Shown: piece by piece, positions 1 through 6,831 of the stretch | Numbering within the stretch: the stretch's first letter is position 1 | Layout: every line of letters starts with the position of its first letter | From: an uncultured Magnetococcales bacterium | GTDB taxonomy: Bacteria; Pseudomonadota; Magnetococcia; Magnetococcales; Magnetaquicoccaceae | Assembly: GCA_903913345.1 (NCBI GenBank) | Contig: CAIWLA010000404.1 | Location: 1 to 8,488 of the forward strand | Length of the DNA: 8,488 nt | Direction: 5' to 3' | Position numbers and translations under genes: made by a program | The notes under the pieces: model-generated | The model's database searches: none | Told to the model about the DNA's origin: nothing | Seen by the model: the letters and a program-made list of their open reading frames with translations, nothing else

Positions 1-1477
1 CGTCGAGAACCTTCTGCATCCTTTCCATATCGCGATGTTTGTCATGGCAGTCCTTTTCCAATGTATCCAAGGCTTTCTGGTGCTCGTCACGCTGTCGCTG
101 TAGACTATTCAGATCTTCCCGCATCTGCATGTACCGCTCACGATCCGTCTCAATGACCGTGCTGATTCCATCCAGTTGTTGTTTGAGTTCTATTTCCCTT
201 TGTGCCAGATGGCTTGCTTTCTTCAAACGGCTGCCATGGTCATGAAGTGGCTTGGTATTCACCAGTCCTGTCAATAAGATGCGAAGCGATTTTTGGTGTT
301 CTGGTTGCAATGACATGGCATTCTTGACGCTTCCTGAATCTTTATGGACAATCGTTTCATCCAGGCATTGCTGCAAGCGTTGCAGGTAGAACTGCTTTTG
401 TTCATCCCGTAGACGAATCGGTGGGGGCGCAGGATGCTCGAACACCTGGAGCGACAAGTGTTGGCGGAGGTAGCCCAGCAGCTCATTTTTCAACCACACC
501 TCCTGGTTGTCCTGCTCCAACCGGGAGAGTAGATCTTGCATCAACTTTGGATTGACCACCAATGGGGCTTCCGGTATGAACCTACCCAGCACCTCCTGGC
601 GAGACAATTCCAACTGCTCCTGTACCGACTTCAATTCCGCCTTATATTGCGCTTCGTTCCCTTGTGACTCGAATTCCTTCATATTGCGCACACGTCGTTC
701 CAATTCAGCAATCCGGTCGTCCAGGATTTCTTTCTCCCCGTGCAGGGTTACACGCTGATCCTCCAGTGCGGAGAGTTGGTCGCTCAGTCCCTCCAAGTTA
801 CGATGGGTCCTGTTGAATTCGTTTTGTGCCCATCCAACACTCCCATTCTCCCCGACCCAGGATTTTTTGGCTTTCTCCAGATACTCCATCAGAGTGTCCA
901 ATGGGGCGATGTTGAGAATCCGCTCCACTTGCTCCCGCCTCTGTCCCCAGTTGGCCTCCGCAAGGGACTGAATCTTTTCACCATCAAAGAAAAAATAGGG
1001 AAGATAGGAAGAAGGAAGGCGATTTTCCAGAAACTGCTGGGCTTCTGCTCCCTTCAGGGGATTTTCGAGAAATGTCGACTGGACAGTCAGGCTTCCTGCG
1101 GGTTCAAACCCTCCAACAGGAAACCACTCCCGCCGCACATTGACCACCCCATCCGCCTCCTGCCACTGGCAGCGCACGTAGTAACCGGCAGTGCGCTCCT
1201 TTATGGCTTGGCGGTTGAAGGCACCCACCCACTCATTTCCCCAACCCAGCATATAGTCTTTTGGGCCATACGAGCGTCTAGCCTGAACATTTTTACCGAT
1301 ACTCACGCTGGGACCGGTGAAAAGCAGCTTGATGGCGTTGAGAAAACCAGTTTTACCAAAGCCGTTGCGTCCGCTGATCAAGACGATGGGACGACCCGGT
1401 TGTTGGCCAGTTAGATCGAAGGTGACCTGGCCATAGTATGAAAAGAGATTAGAAATCTCAATTTCCTGAAAAATCAT
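1..1477 (-). CDS. dndD: DndD-like SMC/Rad50-type ATPase, 5' part (truncated by left window edge)
   Basis: This frame stays open from the ATG at 1477 to the left edge: 492 codons, of the roughly 650-700 I recall for DndD. Residues 1-60 are an SMC/Rad50-type ATPase head, with a short strand-rich start followed by Walker A GRNGFGKT at 36-43 (K42, T43). FFFDGEKI at 162-169 is a motif I associate with DndD. Residues about 218-300 and 405-492 are rich in E, K, Q and R with heptad-like leucines, as in coiled-coil arms. Walker B and the ABC signature would lie past the edge. DndD proteins act with DndB, DndC and DndE in DNA phosphorothioation, probably as an ATP-driven DNA-conformation component. The start lies 3 nt after the stop of the small gene upstream, so translational coupling is likely. 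It could instead be a DndD-like ATPase of a related defence system; no CxxC zinc hook is visible in this half. Confidence 0.72.
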   Translation of the reverse strand, partial: MIFQEIEISNLFSYYGQVTFDLTGQQPGRPIVLISGRNGFGKTGFLNAIKLLFTGPSVSIGKNVQARRSYGPKDYMLGWGNEWVGAFNRQAIKERTAGYYVRCQWQEADGVVNVRREWFPVGGFEPAGSLTVQSTFLENPLKGAEAQQFLENRLPSSYLPYFFFDGEKIQSLAEANWGQRREQVERILNIAPLDTLMEYLEKAKKSWVGENGSVGWAQNEFNRTHRNLEGLSDQLSALEDQRVTLHGEKEILDDRIAELERRVRNMKEFESQGNEAQYKAELKSVQEQLELSRQEVLGRFIPEAPLVVNPKLMQDLLSRLEQDNQEVWLKNELLGYLRQHLSLQVFEHPAPPPIRLRDEQKQFYLQRLQQCLDETIVHKDSGSVKNAMSLQPEHQKSLRILLTGLVNTKPLHDHGSRLKKASHLAQREIELKQQLDGISTVIETDRERYMQMREDLNSLQRQRDEHQKALDTLEKDCHDKHRDMERMQKVLD

Positions 1478-1480
1478 GAC

Positions 1481-1678
1481 TCAGGTGTTCTCCATATTAG
1501 CCATGGCCCGCTCGATGGTCGCCCGGATCTTCCGTTCAAGGGTTGTTTTCTGGCCATATTGATCCAGATTGGGATAACAGTCGTAAGCCAGTCTAAGCAG
1601 CTCCCGCACCAGTTCCAGGTCCATGCCTCTGCTGTTGACCAACTCCTTTAAAATATCGTCCTGAACATCCAGAGACAT
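1481..1678 (-). CDS. Small helical protein encoded just before the DndD-like ATPase
   Basis: A 65-residue protein, mostly helical and charged. I chose the ATG at 1678 because GGAG sits 6 nt upstream of it. The frame can be extended to a GTG at 1723 (80 aa), but no ribosome binding site precedes that codon. Visible features are an amphipathic stretch around residues 7-33, a central segment holding the only cysteine (C34), then a basic helix around 45-60 (YGQKTTLERKIRATIERA). There is no signal peptide or membrane segment. Its last codons and stop lie 3 nt before the ATPase start, so the two are surely one operon. From memory, small proteins with a similar layout are annotated as DNA modification system-associated small proteins next to Dnd-type genes. 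That assignment rests on context and general shape only. Its molecular function is not known to me. It does not look like DndE, which normally follows dndD. Confidence 0.68.
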   Translation of the reverse strand: MSLDVQDDILKELVNSRGMDLELVRELLRLAYDCYPNLDQYGQKTTLERKIRATIERAMANMENT

Positions 1679-1821
1679 GGCACTCTCCAATCGGGCGGGA
1701 TGACGAGCAAATTGCGTGGCCACTGGGCGCGAACCGTGTGTTGGTTCAGAGGGGAGGCCACAAGAAATCTGACCCGTTCGTTATCTTTTAGCCTTCCATG
1801 TCAAACCGAAGAATTACCCGC
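1679..1821 (-). promoter_or_regulatory. Gap upstream of the small-protein/dndD operon with an isolated TTGACA
   Basis: This 143-nt gap separates the end of the MamB-type gene from the start of the small gene on the minus strand. It contains a perfect TTGACA at 1804-1799. The best downstream AT-rich hexamers (TAAAAG and AGATAA, within 1790-1781) are too close for the usual 16-18 nt spacer. At 17 nt the hexamer is ACGAAC, a poor -10. No stem-loop with a T-run follows the MamB-type stop. The small/dndD pair may therefore have its own weak or activator-dependent promoter, or may receive read-through from the transporter gene. The sequence does not decide between these. Confidence 0.25.
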
Positions 1822-2703
1822 CTACCTCACTTCCATGGGCGTCAGATAAATTTGCACCTCGCTCTTGTCCTCGTCCAGTCCGCGCAAAATCTTGTCCTTG
1901 AGGACATCGACGATCAAGTCACCCTCATAGACCTTGAGCCGGCCATCCACCTGGACGTTGAGGATGACATGCAGGGCATCACCCATGACCCTGGCTCGCA
2001 AATAGCCAACCCCCAGCACCCCCGGCGATTGCCGGGCGATGCGATAGATGGTCTCCAGTTTCTCTCGATCCGGCATGGCATCCATCAGCCCCTGGATGGC
2101 CTCCAGGATCAATTCAAAGCCAATATGAAGGACAATCAGTGACAGGACCACACTGGCCAGGGGATCGGCAATGGGATAACCGAAGGTGGCAAACAGCAAA
2201 CCAATCAACACACCCGTCGAGGAGATGGCATCGGAACGGTTGTCCCAGGCATTGGCCATGATGGCCGGACTGTTCAATTCCGTGGCCACACAGCGTTGAT
2301 CACGGAACATGATTTCATTGGCAATAATGGAGAGAATGGCACCCAATACCGCGACACGGTTGGGGGCTTCATAGGTGCCATTCATCACATTGAACACCGA
2401 GTTCAACAAGAGAAAAAAGGCACCAACCGCCAGAATCAGACCCACCAGGAAAGAGGAAAGAAACTGAATCTTGCCATGTCCATAGGCATGGTCGGCATCG
2501 GCGGGGGCATTGGAAATCCGCATACTGATGATGGTCACAATGGAGGCAATGACATCGGCCCCGGAATGAAAGGCATCGGCCACCAGGGCCGCACTGCCCG
2601 TCATGACCCCCAGCCCCCCCTTGAACACCATGAGTGCCCCATTGACGGCAATCGCATAGTAGATCACCACATCACGGCATCGAGTACAATGGGGGAATTT
2701 CAT
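1822..2703 (-). CDS. mamB: MamB-type cation diffusion facilitator (CDF) transporter
   Basis: A 293-residue inner-membrane CDF protein, close to the roughly 297 residues of Magnetospirillum MamB. MamB works with MamM in moving iron into the magnetosome and also in building the vesicle. Features recalled from MamB and seen here are the MKF start with CxxC at 6-9, VADAFHSGADV around 41-51, ISNAPAD at 63-69, GTYEAP at 109-114 and NAWDNRSDAISS at 151-162. About six membrane segments fit residues 12-33, 36-60, 82-104, 117-135, 147-172 and 178-200. The transmembrane metal site reads H46/D50 and D154/D158. The cytoplasmic domain (about 205-293) lacks the histidines that bind zinc in YiiP-type members. 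The frame extends to an ATG at 2823, but the ATG at 2703 restores the family N-terminus and leaves room for a promoter. It is divergent from metG with no other magnetosome gene nearby, so a paralogue or another CDF subfamily remains possible. Confidence 0.75.
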   Translation of the reverse strand: MKFPHCTRCRDVVIYYAIAVNGALMVFKGGLGVMTGSAALVADAFHSGADVIASIVTIISMRISNAPADADHAYGHGKIQFLSSFLVGLILAVGAFFLLLNSVFNVMNGTYEAPNRVAVLGAILSIIANEIMFRDQRCVATELNSPAIMANAWDNRSDAISSTGVLIGLLFATFGYPIADPLASVVLSLIVLHIGFELILEAIQGLMDAMPDREKLETIYRIARQSPGVLGVGYLRARVMGDALHVILNVQVDGRLKVYEGDLIVDVLKDKILRGLDEDKSEVQIYLTPMEVR

Positions 2704-2798
2704 GGCTGTTTTCTCATGGTTCTCCGGTTTCACCGGTTCGGGAAAAGAGGCCGACCGGGCGTGACAAAGCGGAAGAAAAGGGACACCAACGGAGCTTC

Positions 2799-2827
2799 CT
2801 TTTACCACAACAAAGGGTGGCATTCAA
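2799..2827 (-). promoter_or_regulatory. Candidate sigma70-type promoter for the MamB-type gene
   Basis: On the minus strand, TTGAAT (2827-2822) and TAAAAG (2804-2799) are separated by exactly 17 nt. Each hexamer matches four of six consensus positions. Transcription would start around 2792, giving a leader of about 90 nt before the ATG at 2703. Its position supports the shorter protein start, since a start at 2823 would lie upstream of this transcript. Prediction by eye only. Confidence 0.3.
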
Positions 2828-2868
2828 ATTAAAAAAGCATATTCCGGTGCGGATCTCCACCTGGAAAC

Positions 2869-2897
2869 TTGCCGGATTCCCTTTTGCCACATAGAAT
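2869..2897 (+). promoter_or_regulatory. Candidate sigma70-type promoter for metG
   Basis: TTGCCG at 2869-2874 and TAGAAT at 2892-2897 are separated by 17 nt. They match four and five of six consensus positions. The expected start near 2904 would leave a leader of about 43 nt, in which AGGG at 2932-2935 lies 11 nt before the metG ATG. No T-box, S-box or other recognisable riboswitch fits in such a short leader. Confidence 0.42.
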
Positions 2898-2946
2898 CTT
2901 CCGTTGGTCTCCCCCCTCCTCTCCATCTTTCAGGGAAAAACAGTGT

Positions 2947-4992
2947 ATGACGCGCCGGATTCTGGTTACCAGTGCCCTCCCCTACGCCAACGGCTCCATT
3001 CATCTGGGCCATCTGGTGGAATATATCCAAACCGACATCTGGGTGCGGTTTCAAAAGTTGCAGGGCCATGATTGTCTCTATTTTTGCGCAGACGATACCC
3101 ACGGAACCCCCATCATGCTGCGCGCCCGCAACGAAGGGATCTCCCCGGAAACCCTGGTCGAGCGTATGCACGGCGAACATCAGGCCGATTTTGAAGCATT
3201 TTCCATCGGGTTTGACAACTATCACTCCACCCATTCCGAAGAAAACCGGATCCTGGCTGAGGAAATTTATAACAAAAACCGCGAGGCCGGGCACATCCAG
3301 ACCGAGACGGTCCATCAGGCCTACTGCAACAAAGATGCCCTCTTTTTGCCCGATCGGTTTATTCGCGGCACCTGTCCGACCTGTGGTGCCCTGGATCAAT
3401 ATGGGGATGCCTGCGAGGTCTGTTCGGCCACCTACTCCCCCCTGGACCTGAAACAGGCGGCCTGTGCCCTCTGCGGAGAGCCTCCGGTCCAAAAATCCTC
3501 TGAACACCTGTTTTTTCAGTTGGCCCACTTTGAACCCTTCCTGAAAGAGTGGACCCGATCCGGGACACTCCAACCGGAAATGGCCAACAAGCTGGATGAA
3601 TGGTTTTCCACTGGATTAAAAAACTGGGACATTTCTCGCGATGGTCCCTATTTCGGGTTTGAAATTCCGGGGCACCCAGGCAAATATTTTTATGTCTGGC
3701 TGGATGCCCCGGTGGGCTACATGGCCTCCACCTGGCACTATTGCAAACGGTCAGGCCGTTCCTTCGATGACTATTGGCGACCGGGCAGCACGGCAGAGGT
3801 GTATCATTTTATTGGCAAAGATATTCTCTACTTTCACACCCTGTTTTGGCCCGCCATGCTGCAAGGAGGGGGCTTTCGCACCCCCACGGCGGTTTTCGCC
3901 CACGGTTTTTTGACGATCAATGGCCAGAAAATGTCCAAATCACGGGGGACTTTTATCAACGCCCGCGACTATCTGAACCATCTGGATCCCGAATATTTGC
4001 GCTATTATTATGCCTGCAAACTGACCGGACGGGTCGATGATCTGGACCTGAGTCTGGAGGATTTTGTCCAACGGGTCAACGCGGACATGGTGGGCAAAGT
4101 GGTCAATCTGGCCTCCCGTACCGCCGGATTTTTGCAAAAACAGTTTCAGGGGCAACTGAGTGCCGCTTATCCAGAGGATGGCGGACTGTATCAGACCTTT
4201 GTCGATACGGGCGACGAGATTGCCCAGTTGTACGAAACACGGGAATATTCCAAGGCGATGCGCGCCATCATGGCCCTGGCGGATCTGGCCAATCGCTATG
4301 TCGAGGATCATGCCCCCTGGAGTCTGGCCAAACAAAACCGGGAGGCCGAGTTGCAAAATGTCTGTTCCGTGGCCATCAACCTGTTTCGCCTGTTGCTGAC
4401 CTATCTGGCCCCCGTGTTGCCGGTCATGGCGGAGAAGACGCGAGAGATGTTGAACCTGACCGAATTGACCTGGGAAGGTCGTCGCCACCCCCTGTGCGGT
4501 ACCACCATCCAGGGGTTCAAACACTTGATGACCCGTATTGATCCGAAGCAGATTGAAGCCCTCTTGGCCGACTCCCGACCATCGGGTGCAACCGTCGGCG
4601 TGACGAAACCGGTCGATCCCCCCTCCTCCCCGGTCGCGCTCCCCTCCTCCCCGCTGATTGCCCTGGAAACCTTTGCCCAGGTCGATTTGCGGGTGGCACG
4701 CATCCTTCAGGCCGACTATGTAACCGGGGCCGATAAATTATTAAAATTGACGCTGGACGTGGGAGAATGGGGTCAGCGCACGGTTTTTGCGGGGATTCGA
4801 GCCGCCTACTCCCCGGAATCGCTGACCAATCGCCTGACCGTCGTGGTGGCCAATCTGACGCCGCGCCAGATGAAATTCGGCCTTTCCGAAGGGATGGTCC
4901 TGGCGGCCAGTCAGGAGAACAATACGGACAAGACCGCCCTTTTTCTGCTCTCCCCGGATACGGGCGCGAAACCCGGCATGCGAATCCAATAA
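2947..4992 (+). CDS. metG: Methionyl-tRNA synthetase with C-terminal tRNA-binding domain
   Basis: This cytoplasmic class I synthetase charges tRNA-Met with methionine using ATP. It has 681 residues, against 677 for E. coli MetG. The frame is open from an ATG at 2869, but the ATG at 2947 gives the family start ([18 protein letters not shown]), and the extra residues resemble nothing. Motifs seen: HLGH (the HIGH signature) at 19-22; a zinc knuckle with C143, C146, C156 and C159, plus a further CxxC at C173/C176; KMSKS at 328-332; and a helical anticodon-binding region at about 340-545. A Pro/Ser-rich linker at about 543-571 leads to an EMAPII/Trbp111-like tRNA-binding domain at 572-681, which normally mediates dimerisation and tRNA affinity. 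The three-receiver gene follows 27 nt downstream and may be co-transcribed. Nothing suggests truncation, and the identification is secure. Confidence 0.97.
   Translation: MTRRILVTSALPYANGSIHLGHLVEYIQTDIWVRFQKLQGHDCLYFCADDTHGTPIMLRARNEGISPETLVERMHGEHQADFEAFSIGFDNYHSTHSEENRILAEEIYNKNREAGHIQTETVHQAYCNKDALFLPDRFIRGTCPTCGALDQYGDACEVCSATYSPLDLKQAACALCGEPPVQKSSEHLFFQLAHFEPFLKEWTRSGTLQPEMANKLDEWFSTGLKNWDISRDGPYFGFEIPGHPGKYFYVWLDAPVGYMASTWHYCKRSGRSFDDYWRPGSTAEVYHFIGKDILYFHTLFWPAMLQGGGFRTPTAVFAHGFLTINGQKMSKSRGTFINARDYLNHLDPEYLRYYYACKLTGRVDDLDLSLEDFVQRVNADMVGKVVNLASRTAGFLQKQFQGQLSAAYPEDGGLYQTFVDTGDEIAQLYETREYSKAMRAIMALADLANRYVEDHAPWSLAKQNREAELQNVCSVAINLFRLLLTYLAPVLPVMAEKTREMLNLTELTWEGRRHPLCGTTIQGFKHLMTRIDPKQIEALLADSRPSGATVGVTKPVDPPSSPVALPSSPLIALETFAQVDLRVARILQADYVTGADKLLKLTLDVGEWGQRTVFAGIRAAYSPESLTNRLTVVVANLTPRQMKFGLSEGMVLAASQENNTDKTALFLLSPDTGAKPGMRIQ
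4620..4653 (+). repeat. Direct repeat of 13 bp in the metG linker
   Basis: CCCCTCCTCCCCG occurs at 4620-4632 and again at 4641-4653, exactly 21 bp apart and in the same reading frame. It encodes two copies of a Pro-Ser-Ser-Pro element in the hinge between the anticodon-binding domain and the C-terminal tRNA-binding domain. This looks like a short tandem duplication tolerated in a flexible linker. Confidence 0.6.
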
Positions 4993-5009
4993 TACAACAA
5001 CCATCCATC

Positions 5010-5013
5010 AGGA
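5010..5013 (+). promoter_or_regulatory. Ribosome binding site of the three-receiver gene
   Basis: AGGA lies 6 nt before the ATG at 5020, inside the 27-nt gap after the metG stop. No promoter or terminator fits in the gap, so translation of the second gene probably initiates on a metG transcript, unless a promoter lies inside metG. Confidence 0.55.
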
Positions 5014-5019
5014 ACAACC

Positions 5020-6804
5020 ATGACCTCCATTCCAACCAGGACACTCCTGTTGACCGACTCCGTGATCATCGATCGAATGATTATCAGCGGACTCGACAAG
5101 GCCAATCATGACCTTCTATCGGTCTCCTCCAAAGAGGCCGATTGCTTTGAAAAAATGGCGTCTTTTCAGCCAGACCTTGTTTTTATCAAGGCGGAGTTGA
5201 GCCATGCGCGGGGGATTGAACTGTGTGATCGCCTCCGACAACATGAAGCCACCAAACTGGCCAGGATTGTCTTTCTCTCTTCCAATCCCAATATGCGAGA
5301 ACAGGCCATTCAGCATCGGGTGGATCGTTTTCTCTCCTTGCCGTTCACCCCCCAGGATATTCGGTTGGCGGTGGAACTCTTGATGACCAAAAAACCCACC
5401 ATCCTGTACACCGATGACAGTGACATGATGCACCATCTGGTCGTGCCGGCCTTGCGCGAAGAAGGCTATGAGGTGTGGCAGGCCTGGGATGGCCGGGAAG
5501 CCGTGGAGTTGCTGGATCAGGCGGGGGGCAAAGTGGATTTGATCCTCTCCGATGTGGAGATGCCACTCATGAGCGGTTGTCAATTGTGCCGGAACGTCCG
5601 TTCGTCGTTTACAGAGGATATACCCTTCATCCTGCTGACTTCACTGGATACGGAAGAGGCCATCATGGAGGGGTTTGCCTCCGGGGCGGACGATTATCTG
5701 CTCAAGCCGGTGGTCTTGTCCGAACTGCTGGATCGGGTCAGACGGTGGTTGAACGACCGCAATCCGCACAAAGTGGTCCGCACGGAACGCATTCTGGTGG
5801 TGGATGATTCCCAGGCCATTCGCATCATGATTATCAAGGCGTTGACCTCTCAAGGGTTTCAGGTGGACGAAGCGGAAGATGGTCTGGCGGCTTTGTCCCG
5901 GTTGCGCGAAAAGGAGTACCACCTCCTGGTCACCGACTTTGAAATGCCCCGCATGGATGGTCTGGAGTTGTGTCAGCGTCTGCGCCAGGGGGAGGCGGGA
6001 GACCCCCTGTTGCCCATTGTCTTTGCCACGAGCCGCACCTCCAAGACGGATACGGTCAAGATGCGTTCCATTGGTGTACAGGCCGTCATTGGCAAGCCCT
6101 TCAACCCGGATCGGGTCTCCGCCGAGGTGGAGCGGGTTCTGGCGGAGATTGGGTTGCAGCGCAAGCAACGGCTCATCCAGCATTATTTTCCAGAGCAGTG
6201 GTTGGCTTCCGCCTCGGGTCAACAATTTTTGGACCATGCCAGTCCGGATCTCCCCTTTGCGGACGATCAATCCCGGACCCTGCTTGCCGTGCGCATGGTC
6301 AATTTTGCCCTCCTCTCCAGTCAGATAAAATCCCAGGAGATGATCAAGCAGGTCAACCATTTCCTGGACGCACTGGCCCGCGTGTTGGAGCAGTTTGATC
6401 TGCCCATCGAGCAATTGCTGGGCGATCGGGTGATCTGCTCGCTGGGCGGACAGGAGGCCGACATCGTGCGGGCCATCCGGGTCGCCGAGGCCATAGAGAA
6501 TGCGGTCTCTGCGTTGAATCAGACCGCTGGCTATGCCTTTAAAATCAGTGTTGTGTTGCATGTCGGTCATGTCATGCTGGGCAACATGGGCGTCAAGAGC
6601 CTGGGACGGCCATTGACCCTGTTGGGCGGAGGGGTGCATGTGATCCGTGCCCTGTGCAGTGGCATAACGGACCCCGGCATTTTCCTCTCCGCACCCGGTC
6701 TGAAACCGGTTCAATCGTTCGTGGAGGTGCAAGAGAGCGGTTTGGTCCCGGTCCCGGAGCGGGGGGAGTCGGTGGCGGTATTTCGTCTGAAAAAATGGAA
6801 ATGA
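5020..6804 (+). CDS. Response-regulator protein: three receiver domains plus a degenerate class III nucleotidyl-cyclase domain
   Basis: A 594-residue soluble signalling protein. Receiver 1 (about 7-122) is degenerate: the phosphoacceptor position is K57, and the conserved lysine before the Pro-Phe is L107. Receiver 2 (about 127-245) looks active, with D132/D133, D178, T207 and K229. Receiver 3 (about 257-375) also looks active, with D262/D263, D306, T337 and K359. After a linker, residues about 418-560 follow the class III adenylate/guanylate cyclase fold. R425 replaces the first metal-binding aspartate, GDRV (468-471) keeps the second, GNMG at 521-524 is retained, and LGGGVHVIRAL (535-545) replaces the usual GDxVNxAxRL, with H540 for Asn. 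The output domain is therefore probably a regulatory pseudo-cyclase. There is no membrane segment, histidine kinase or DNA-binding domain. Its partner kinase is not in view. It follows metG by 27 nt and converges on the ligase gene. Confidence 0.85.
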   Translation: MTSIPTRTLLLTDSVIIDRMIISGLDKANHDLLSVSSKEADCFEKMASFQPDLVFIKAELSHARGIELCDRLRQHEATKLARIVFLSSNPNMREQAIQHRVDRFLSLPFTPQDIRLAVELLMTKKPTILYTDDSDMMHHLVVPALREEGYEVWQAWDGREAVELLDQAGGKVDLILSDVEMPLMSGCQLCRNVRSSFTEDIPFILLTSLDTEEAIMEGFASGADDYLLKPVVLSELLDRVRRWLNDRNPHKVVRTERILVVDDSQAIRIMIIKALTSQGFQVDEAEDGLAALSRLREKEYHLLVTDFEMPRMDGLELCQRLRQGEAGDPLLPIVFATSRTSKTDTVKMRSIGVQAVIGKPFNPDRVSAEVERVLAEIGLQRKQRLIQHYFPEQWLASASGQQFLDHASPDLPFADDQSRTLLAVRMVNFALLSSQIKSQEMIKQVNHFLDALARVLEQFDLPIEQLLGDRVICSLGGQEADIVRAIRVAEAIENAVSALNQTAGYAFKISVVLHVGHVMLGNMGVKSLGRPLTLLGGGVHVIRALCSGITDPGIFLSAPGLKPVQSFVEVQESGLVPVPERGESVAVFRLKKWK

Positions 6805-6831
6805 TCGCCGGGAGCGCGCGAGGGAGAGGTC

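Larger units (their letters stand above)
2704..2946. promoter_or_regulatory. Divergent intergenic region between the MamB-type gene and metG
   Basis: This 243-bp region separates two divergently transcribed genes. It holds one promoter candidate for each direction, annotated separately. Between the two -35 elements lies an A/T-rich stretch (2826-2838, including a run of six A) that could bend DNA or act as an upstream element. A short inverted repeat, CCGGT-TTC-ACCGG at 2724-2736, falls in the leader of the MamB-type gene; its 5-bp stem is too small to assign a role. An open frame crossing this region from 2823 is an N-terminal extension of the transporter frame and has no recognisable content. 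Confidence 0.5.

Noticed and set aside
740..1414. A 224-codon open frame on the plus strand
   Set aside because: It lies antisense to the DndD-like gene, whose frame holds Walker A and other family motifs; the plus-strand product resembles nothing and has no upstream ribosome binding site.
1..1480. Possible base-composition break marking the DndD region as newly acquired
   Set aside because: By eye the region looks slightly lower in GC than the genes to the right, but a few sampled stretches overlap in range, and no integrase, tRNA or flanking repeat is visible to support transfer.
2704..2823. A 40-residue N-terminal extension of the MamB-type protein from an ATG at 2823
   Set aside because: The family start lies at 2703; the extension is neither a signal peptide nor similar to MamB, and would start upstream of the best promoter candidate.
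2824..3573. A 249-codon minus-strand frame over the start of metG
   Set aside because: It is a shadow of metG, which is certain from its motifs; the antisense product is low-complexity and unrecognisable.
5641..6732. A 363-codon minus-strand frame inside the receiver gene
   Set aside because: It is long but antisense to a gene with clear receiver motifs; its Gln/His-rich content is typical of reversed GC-rich codons.
6805..6831. Possible bidirectional terminator between the convergent receiver and ligase genes
   Set aside because: Only a 4-bp inverted repeat is present, with no stable stem followed by a T-run in either direction.
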